A DNA stretch of 42,588 nucleotides from an uncultured Clostridia bacterium (GTDB lineage Bacteria > Bacillota > Clostridia > Christensenellales > Borkfalkiaceae). Below are positions 38,289-42,588 of this stretch, in pieces. The notes under the pieces were generated by a model, which did not search any database, had not been told where the DNA came from, and saw only the letters and a program-made list of their open reading frames with translations. Location of the stretch: the NCBI GenBank assembly GCA_944367415.1, contig CALVWN010000006.1, positions 1-42,588 of the forward strand, read 5' to 3'. Positions within the stretch are counted from its first letter, which is position 1; every line of letters begins with the position of its first letter. The translations under genes and the position numbers were made by a program.

Positions 38289-39343
38289 CAGTCGAGGAAG
38301 TCCTTCAGCTTTCTGCTGCGGCTGGGGTGACGGAGCTTGCGCAGCGCCTTCGCCTCGATCTGGCGGATGCGCTCACGGGTGACGTTGAACTCCCTGCCCA
38401 CCTCCTCGAGGGTGCGCGGCTTGCCGTCGTCGATGCCGTAGCGCAGGCGCAGCACCTTCTCCTCGCGGGGGGTGAGCGTGTCGAGCACGCTCAGAAGCTG
38501 CTCCTTGAGCATGATGAACGCGACGGAATCGCCGGGCGTCTGCGTCTTGTCGTCCTCGATGAAGTCGCCGAGGTGGGAATCCTCCTCCTCGCCGATGGGC
38601 GTCTCGAGGGAGACGGGATCCTGCGCGATCTTCTGGATCTCGCGCACCTTGGAGACCTCCACCCCCATCGCCTCGGCGATCTCCTCGGGCGTCGGCTCTC
38701 TGCCGTTCTCCTGCAAAAGCATCCGCGAGACGCGGGTGAGCTTGTTGATGGTCTCCACCATATGCACGGGAATACGGATGGTGCGCGCCTGATCGGCGAT
38801 CGCGCGCGTGATGGACTGTCTGATCCACCACGTCGCATAGGTGGAGAACTTGAAGCCCTTCTGGTAGTCGAACTTCTCCACCGCCTTCACCAGGCCGAGA
38901 TTGCCCTCCTGAAGGAGGTCGAGAAAGAGCATCCCGCGCCCGACGTACCGCTTTGCGATGGAGACGACAAGGCGGAGATTTGCCTCGGAGAGGCGGCGCT
39001 TCGCCTCCTCGTCCCCCTCCTGCATCTTCTTGGCAAGCTCGATCTCCTCGTCGCTCGAAAGAAGGGGCACCCGCCCGATGTCCTTCAGGTACATCTTGAC
39101 GGGATCGTCCAGTCCGATATCGGAGAGCGCCTGCTCGAACAGCTCTTTCTCGCGCTCCTCCTCGTCGTAGATGGAGACGCCCATCTCGGGCAGCGCCTTG
39201 TAGACGATTTCGATCTGCTGGGGAGACAGGTCGTACTTCTCCAGCGCGTCGTAGAGGTCGTTGGTGGAGATGCTCCCCTTCATCTTGTAGTCGGAAGCGA
39301 TCCTCTCGACCAACTCATTCAGCTTTTCATCGGTAATGTTCAT
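38288..39343 (-). CDS. rpoD: RNA polymerase primary sigma factor SigA
   Basis: 351 aa. Region 1.2 starts near [12 protein letters not shown]; region 2 contains [20 protein letters not shown] and [11 protein letters not shown] for -10 recognition and melting; region 3 is [14 protein letters not shown]; region 4 ends in [18 protein letters not shown] for -35 recognition. Region 1.1 is short, as in other Firmicutes. Its ATG overlaps the dnaG stop by 4 nt. The many TTGACA/TATAAT promoters in the window fit this protein as their sigma factor. Confidence 0.97.
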   Translation of the reverse strand: MNITDEKLNELVERIASDYKMKGSISTNDLYDALEKYDLSPQQIEIVYKALPEMGVSIYDEEEREKELFEQALSDIGLDDPVKMYLKDIGRVPLLSSDEEIELAKKMQEGDEEAKRRLSEANLRLVVSIAKRYVGRGMLFLDLLQEGNLGLVKAVEKFDYQKGFKFSTYATWWIRQSITRAIADQARTIRIPVHMVETINKLTRVSRMLLQENGREPTPEEIAEAMGVEVSKVREIQKIAQDPVSLETPIGEEEDSHLGDFIEDDKTQTPGDSVAFIMLKEQLLSVLDTLTPREEKVLRLRYGIDDGKPRTLEEVGREFNVTRERIRQIEAKALRKLRHPSRSRKLKDFLD

Positions 39344-41133
39344 ACGTTTCCTCCTGCCGACAGGTTTTTCAGTTCTTTGGTATATGCATTGATGCGGGTC
39401 AGGATCTCCCGCTTCTCGTCCGGTGTCGCGGCGCCCGCATGAGCGGCGCGCAGCGAAGCGATCTTGTCTTTGAGCACGCGGCGGCGCAGCGTCACAACGC
39501 AGTCGCGGAAATATTTCTCCGCCGCGGGCGGCTCGAGGTTATCTCCGTAGTCGAGATCGAGGATCTCGGCAAGTTCTCCGTCCGCAGGCAGCAGATCGAA
39601 GATGCCGCTCGGGCAGAAATTCCCCTCCCGGCGCGCGCGCATCACATACCCCGCCACCGTCGTGTGAACGGGGTCGTCAAAGGGCAATGCCGCAAGGTCG
39701 CACGTCCGCGCATAGGGCTTATCGAGCAGGCAGGCAGCCAGCACGAAGCGCGCCGCCTTCTTCTCCAGCCCCGCGTCGTCATCCTTGTTGGGCAGCACGG
39801 GCTGCGCCGTCTCGGCGACGGGCGCCCTGGGCACGTTCTCGAAGTCGCGCATGAGCGAGGCGACGCTCACCCCCGTCTCGGCGGAGAGGCGGCGCAGCAG
39901 CTCCTCGCGCTCCGTCGCGCTCTCGGCATCCCGCACGACGGTGAGCGCCTCGGCAACGTAGTCGCGCTTCTCGTCCGTCGTGGTGAGGTCGTACTTGCGC
40001 TTCACGGCAAGCAGCCGGAAATCGATGAGCGGCATCGCCCCGTCCAGACAGGTCTGATAGCCCTGCCTTCCCTGCGTCTTGATGACGTCGTCGGGGTCAA
40101 GTCCGTCGGGCAGCGGCACGACGCGTACTTTGAGTCCCTCCTGCTTCAAGATTTCCAGCCCGCGCAGGTTTGCCTTCTGCCCCGCGAAGTCGCCGTCATA
40201 GCTGATGAACACGTTCTCGGTGTAGCGCTTCAGAAGGCGCGCCTGCTCCTTGGTGAGCGACGTTCCCATGCTCGCGGCGACGCCGTGAAAGCCCGCCTCG
40301 TACAGCGAGATGGCGTCCATATACCCCTCGACGAGGATGATGGAGGGAAGTCCGCCCGCCCGTTTCTCCCGTTTGACGAGATTGATGTTGTAGAGCGTCT
40401 TGCTCTTGTTGAACAGCACCGTCTCGCGCGTGTTCTTGTATTTGGCGCGGTCGCTCTTTTTGAGGAGGCGCCCGCCGAAGGCGATCACCTCGTCCATATG
40501 GTTGATAATGGGAATGATGAGCCGTTCCCCCTCCGCGTCGATAAGCCGCCCCTCCTCCGTCACGGAACAGGTGCCACTCTCCGCACACTCCTCGGCCGTA
40601 TATCCCTGTGCGCGCAGGTGCGCGGGCAGAGAGACATAGTCGAGCGACGCGCCCAACCCGAATTTCTTTGCCGTCGAGGGCGAGATGCCCCGCTTCTGCA
40701 GATAGGCGAGGTGCGCGTCCGCCCTGCCCGAGTAGAGATTGCCGAGGTAAAAGCGCGCCGCGTCCTTCATGAGGGCGACCAGCCTGTCCCGCTTCTTCTT
40801 TTTCGCCGCCGCTTCTTCGGCGGAGCGCTCGTCGTAGGCGGGCACCTCCATCTTCGCGCGCGCGGCGAGGATCTGCACCGCCTGCATGAAGTCGACGTTC
40901 TCGTAGTTTTTGACGAACCCGATGACGTCGCCCGACGCGCCGCATCCGAAACAGTGATAGTATTTGTCCGCCGCGTTGACGGAAAAGGAGGGCGTCTTTT
41001 CATGGTGGAACGGGCAGCACGCCCAGTAATTATAGCCGCGCCGCTCAAGTTTTATATAGCTTCCGATGACTTCCACAATGTCGCTGCGCTCTTTCAGCTC
41101 GCGGATGAAGTCCTGAAAGGTCTCCTTGTTCAC
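39340..41133 (-). CDS. dnaG: DNA primase
   Basis: 597 aa. The CHC2 zinc-binding domain ([11 protein letters not shown], then [12 protein letters not shown]), the TOPRIM catalytic core ([14 protein letters not shown] and [12 protein letters not shown]) and the C-terminal helicase-binding domain are all present. The start is GTG 41133, chosen because AAGGAGGGG lies five bases upstream and the frame before it is out of the family; its GTGA overlaps the dgt stop. It makes RNA primers for replication and belongs to the dnaG-rpoD macromolecular synthesis operon. Confidence 0.96.
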   Translation of the reverse strand: MNKETFQDFIRELKERSDIVEVIGSYIKLERRGYNYWACCPFHHEKTPSFSVNAADKYYHCFGCGASGDVIGFVKNYENVDFMQAVQILAARAKMEVPAYDERSAEEAAAKKKKRDRLVALMKDAARFYLGNLYSGRADAHLAYLQKRGISPSTAKKFGLGASLDYVSLPAHLRAQGYTAEECAESGTCSVTEEGRLIDAEGERLIIPIINHMDEVIAFGGRLLKKSDRAKYKNTRETVLFNKSKTLYNINLVKREKRAGGLPSIILVEGYMDAISLYEAGFHGVAASMGTSLTKEQARLLKRYTENVFISYDGDFAGQKANLRGLEILKQEGLKVRVVPLPDGLDPDDVIKTQGRQGYQTCLDGAMPLIDFRLLAVKRKYDLTTTDEKRDYVAEALTVVRDAESATEREELLRRLSAETGVSVASLMRDFENVPRAPVAETAQPVLPNKDDDAGLEKKAARFVLAACLLDKPYARTCDLAALPFDDPVHTTVAGYVMRARREGNFCPSGIFDLLPADGELAEILDLDYGDNLEPPAAEKYFRDCVVTLRRRVLKDKIASLRAAHAGAATPDEKREILTRINAYTKELKNLSAGGNV

Positions 41134-42134
41134 ACGCTCCCCTCCTTCGGCACGAACAGCTTCTTGAAGACCCCGATCGCATAGCGGTCGGTCATCGAGG
41201 AGAGATAGTCGCAGATCGCCTGCGGCACGTCGCTCTGCGCCGTCTCCAGATAGAGCACGGGCAGCTCCTCCGGGCGCTCGGAAAAGTATCCGTACAGGGA
41301 TCGGAGCAGCCGCTCCGCGCTCTCCTGAATGAGACGGTTGGCGTGTTCGTAGACGTGTTCGAACATGAACGCACGCAGATCGTCGAGCGCCTTCTGCTTC
41401 TCCTCCGACATTCTGACGTACGGTTTTCCCACAGACGTCTCGTAGATATCCATGACACAGGTGTTGATGCGCGCCGACGTATCCCGTCCGAAGATGCGCA
41501 CGCTCTCGGCGGGCAGCTCGTCGTCCGTGATGATACCCGCGCGGATGGCGTCCTCGATATCGTGGTTTATGTAGGCGATGCGGTCGGCGAGGGAGACCGC
41601 GCATCCCTCGAGCGTCGCGGGGTGTCCGCTCTTGGTGTGGTTGACGATACCGTCGCGCACTTCAAAGGTGAGATTGAGCCCCTTGCCGTCCTTTTCGAGC
41701 TTGTCCACCACGCGCAGCGACTGCTCGCTGTGGCGGAACCCCGCAGGGTTGAGCGCGGCGAGCACGCGCTCGCCGACGTGCCCGAAGGGAGTGTGCCCGA
41801 GGTCGTGTCCCAAGGCGATCGCCTCGGCGAGATCCTCGTTGAGGGAGAGCGCACGCGCCAGCGACCTTGCGATCTGCGAGACGTCGAGCGTATGCGTGAG
41901 CCGCGACATATAGTGATCGCCGTCCGGCGCAAAAAAGACCTGCGTCTTGTTTTTCAGGCGCAGAAAGGCCTTGGAGTAGATGATGCGATCCCGGTCGCGC
42001 TGAAAGTCGGTGCGCATGGGGCAGGGCGTCTCCTCCCGCGCTCTTCCCCTGCTCTCGTACGACCGCGTCGCATAGGGCGAGAGAAAGGCGCGCTCCTTCT
42101 CGTATGTCTTTTCCTTGAGCGTAAATTTGTTCAT
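41130..42134 (-). CDS. dgt: dGTPase-like HD-domain protein
   Basis: 334 aa. The HD signature is split across RLTHTLDVSQIARSLA and IALGHDLGHTPFGHVGE, followed by FRHSEQSLRVVDKLE and ADRIAYINHDIEDA, all typical of dNTP triphosphohydrolases that release triphosphate from dGTP. ATG 42134 has no convincing SD; an AAGGAG lies too far upstream, and an in-frame TTG at 42152 is an alternative start, so the N-terminus is uncertain. It leads the dnaG-rpoD operon and is coupled to dnaG by GTGA. The upstream region is A/T-rich, then repeat-filled. Confidence 0.9.
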   Translation of the reverse strand: MNKFTLKEKTYEKERAFLSPYATRSYESRGRAREETPCPMRTDFQRDRDRIIYSKAFLRLKNKTQVFFAPDGDHYMSRLTHTLDVSQIARSLARALSLNEDLAEAIALGHDLGHTPFGHVGERVLAALNPAGFRHSEQSLRVVDKLEKDGKGLNLTFEVRDGIVNHTKSGHPATLEGCAVSLADRIAYINHDIEDAIRAGIITDDELPAESVRIFGRDTSARINTCVMDIYETSVGKPYVRMSEEKQKALDDLRAFMFEHVYEHANRLIQESAERLLRSLYGYFSERPEELPVLYLETAQSDVPQAICDYLSSMTDRYAIGVFKKLFVPKEGSV

Positions 42135-42308
42135 CACTTGGTTATTTCGCAAAAAAAAGAAAAACTCCTTGTTTTTCGCCAAAATTTTTTCAAAATTTTT
42201 TTCCGCGCACAACAACGCCGGCTCCACCGCGGTGAACAGATCGAGCTTTCCCCTCGTCGCGGCGAGGAGGCAAAAAGGCTCCCTCCCCTCTCGCGGCAAG
42301 GGAAGAAG

Positions 42309-42500
42309 GGCTCCCTCTCCGAGGGAGCTGGCGCGGAGCGCCTGAAGGAGTTGCTCGGAGCTGTCACGAAGTGACTGAGGGAGTTGTTTCGCAAAAATCT
42401 TTGCTGCGCAAATCTTTTTGCGAGTTAAATCATGACGCGAGCAAAACTGCGTTTTGCGCTGCGGGACTCAATTTGCGCATACCTGCGCGCGTCGCGGCAA
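42309..42500. repeat. Dispersed structured repeat, full copy C
   Basis: It carries hairpin 1 (GCTCCCTC/GAGGGAGC), both forms of hairpin 2 in tandem (GGCGC-GGA-GCGCC at 42330-42342, then GTCAC-GAA-GTGAC at 42363-42375), hairpin 3 (TCGCAAAAA to TTTTTGCGA with inner TTTGC-TGC-GCAAA), hairpin 4 (GCAAAAC-TGC-GTTTTGC, 42441-42457) and the tail. It is the most complete unit in the window. Confidence 0.85.
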
Positions 42501-42510
42501 GGCACAGAAA

Positions 42511-42588
42511 GGCTCCCTCCCCGAGGGAGCTGTCACGAAGTGACTGAGGGAGTTGTTTCGCAAAAATCTTTGCTGCGCAAATCTTTTT
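42511..42588. repeat. Dispersed structured repeat, copy D (runs off the window)
   Basis: Hairpin 1, then hairpin 2 as GTCAC-GAA-GTGAC (42532-42544), and hairpin 3 to the last base. It starts 202 bp after copy C in the same orientation, so the units are in tandem. Confidence 0.85.

Larger units (their letters stand above)
42135..42588. repeat. Upstream region of dgt with A-tracts and dispersed repeats
   Basis: 42135-42210 is rich in A/T tracts with a direct repeat of AAAATTTTTT and no convincing promoter. From about 42,240 the sequence is an array of the structured repeat also seen at 18 kb. No supportable gene. Confidence 0.75.

Noticed and set aside
42309-42588. CRISPR array
   Set aside because: Repeats are long, composite and nearly contiguous; there are no uniform spacers and no cas genes.

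Overview
The window is GC-rich chromosomal DNA of an uncultured, probably spore-forming member of the Firmicutes (Clostridia). Several things point there: sigma-A promoters of the form TTGACA-17-TATAAT, AAGGAGG-type ribosome binding sites, the dgt-dnaG-rpoD-trmK-nif3 cluster, DegV and patatin-like proteins, a BspA-like lipoprotein, and a YlbJ-type sporulation membrane protein with a SigE-like promoter. I cannot place it at genus level from sequence alone.

Layout. 1-7,349 (minus strand): a phage head-morphogenesis block. In transcription order it holds a small HTH regulator behind a LexA-box-like site, terminase large subunit (TTG start), a small protein, portal, a scaffold-like protein, capsid, a head-tail connector and the start of a tail-side protein cut by the window edge. 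No integrase or lysis gene is visible. An envelope protein gene sits on the opposite strand between the regulator and the terminase. 7,606-11,300 (plus): a large beta-propeller/SH3-like anchored protein and a GH43 glycosidase. 11,343-17,838 (minus): a nucleoside-hydrolase family protein with an apparently leaderless promoter, then a proS-GH13-asnS operon, then a lipoprotein/ECF-transporter S-component pair. 17,839-18,773: an intergenic island of dispersed repeats and nested inverted repeats. 18,774-25,120: degV (minus) divergent from phosphohexomutase-transketolase, then a nitroreductase and a DUF697-like membrane protein. 25,175-27,904: a lipoprotein, an XRE regulator, a candidate structured small RNA with a consensus promoter, an operator-like dyad and a strong terminator, and two tandem zinc-ribbon/DUF4190 membrane proteins. 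27,953-31,018: rarA-patatin (minus) and ylbJ (plus). 31,012-42,134 (minus): thirteen close-packed housekeeping genes: dgt, dnaG, rpoD, trmK, nif3, a zinc-ribbon coiled-coil protein, alr, a 5-formyl-THF cyclo-ligase, a membrane protein, rsmD, coaD, DAHP synthase and pheA. 42,135-42,588: a further array of the same dispersed repeat, running off the window.

The strongest leads are (i) a structured repeat family whose copies keep hairpins while swapping both stem arms together, which implies selection on the fold; (ii) the XRE/operator/small-RNA locus at 26.5-27.1 kb, whose terminator loop carries an anti-Shine-Dalgarno-like motif; and (iii) promoters placed exactly so that transcripts would start at the initiation codon (7,606 and 12,146), one of them buried inside a 13-bp-stem hairpin.
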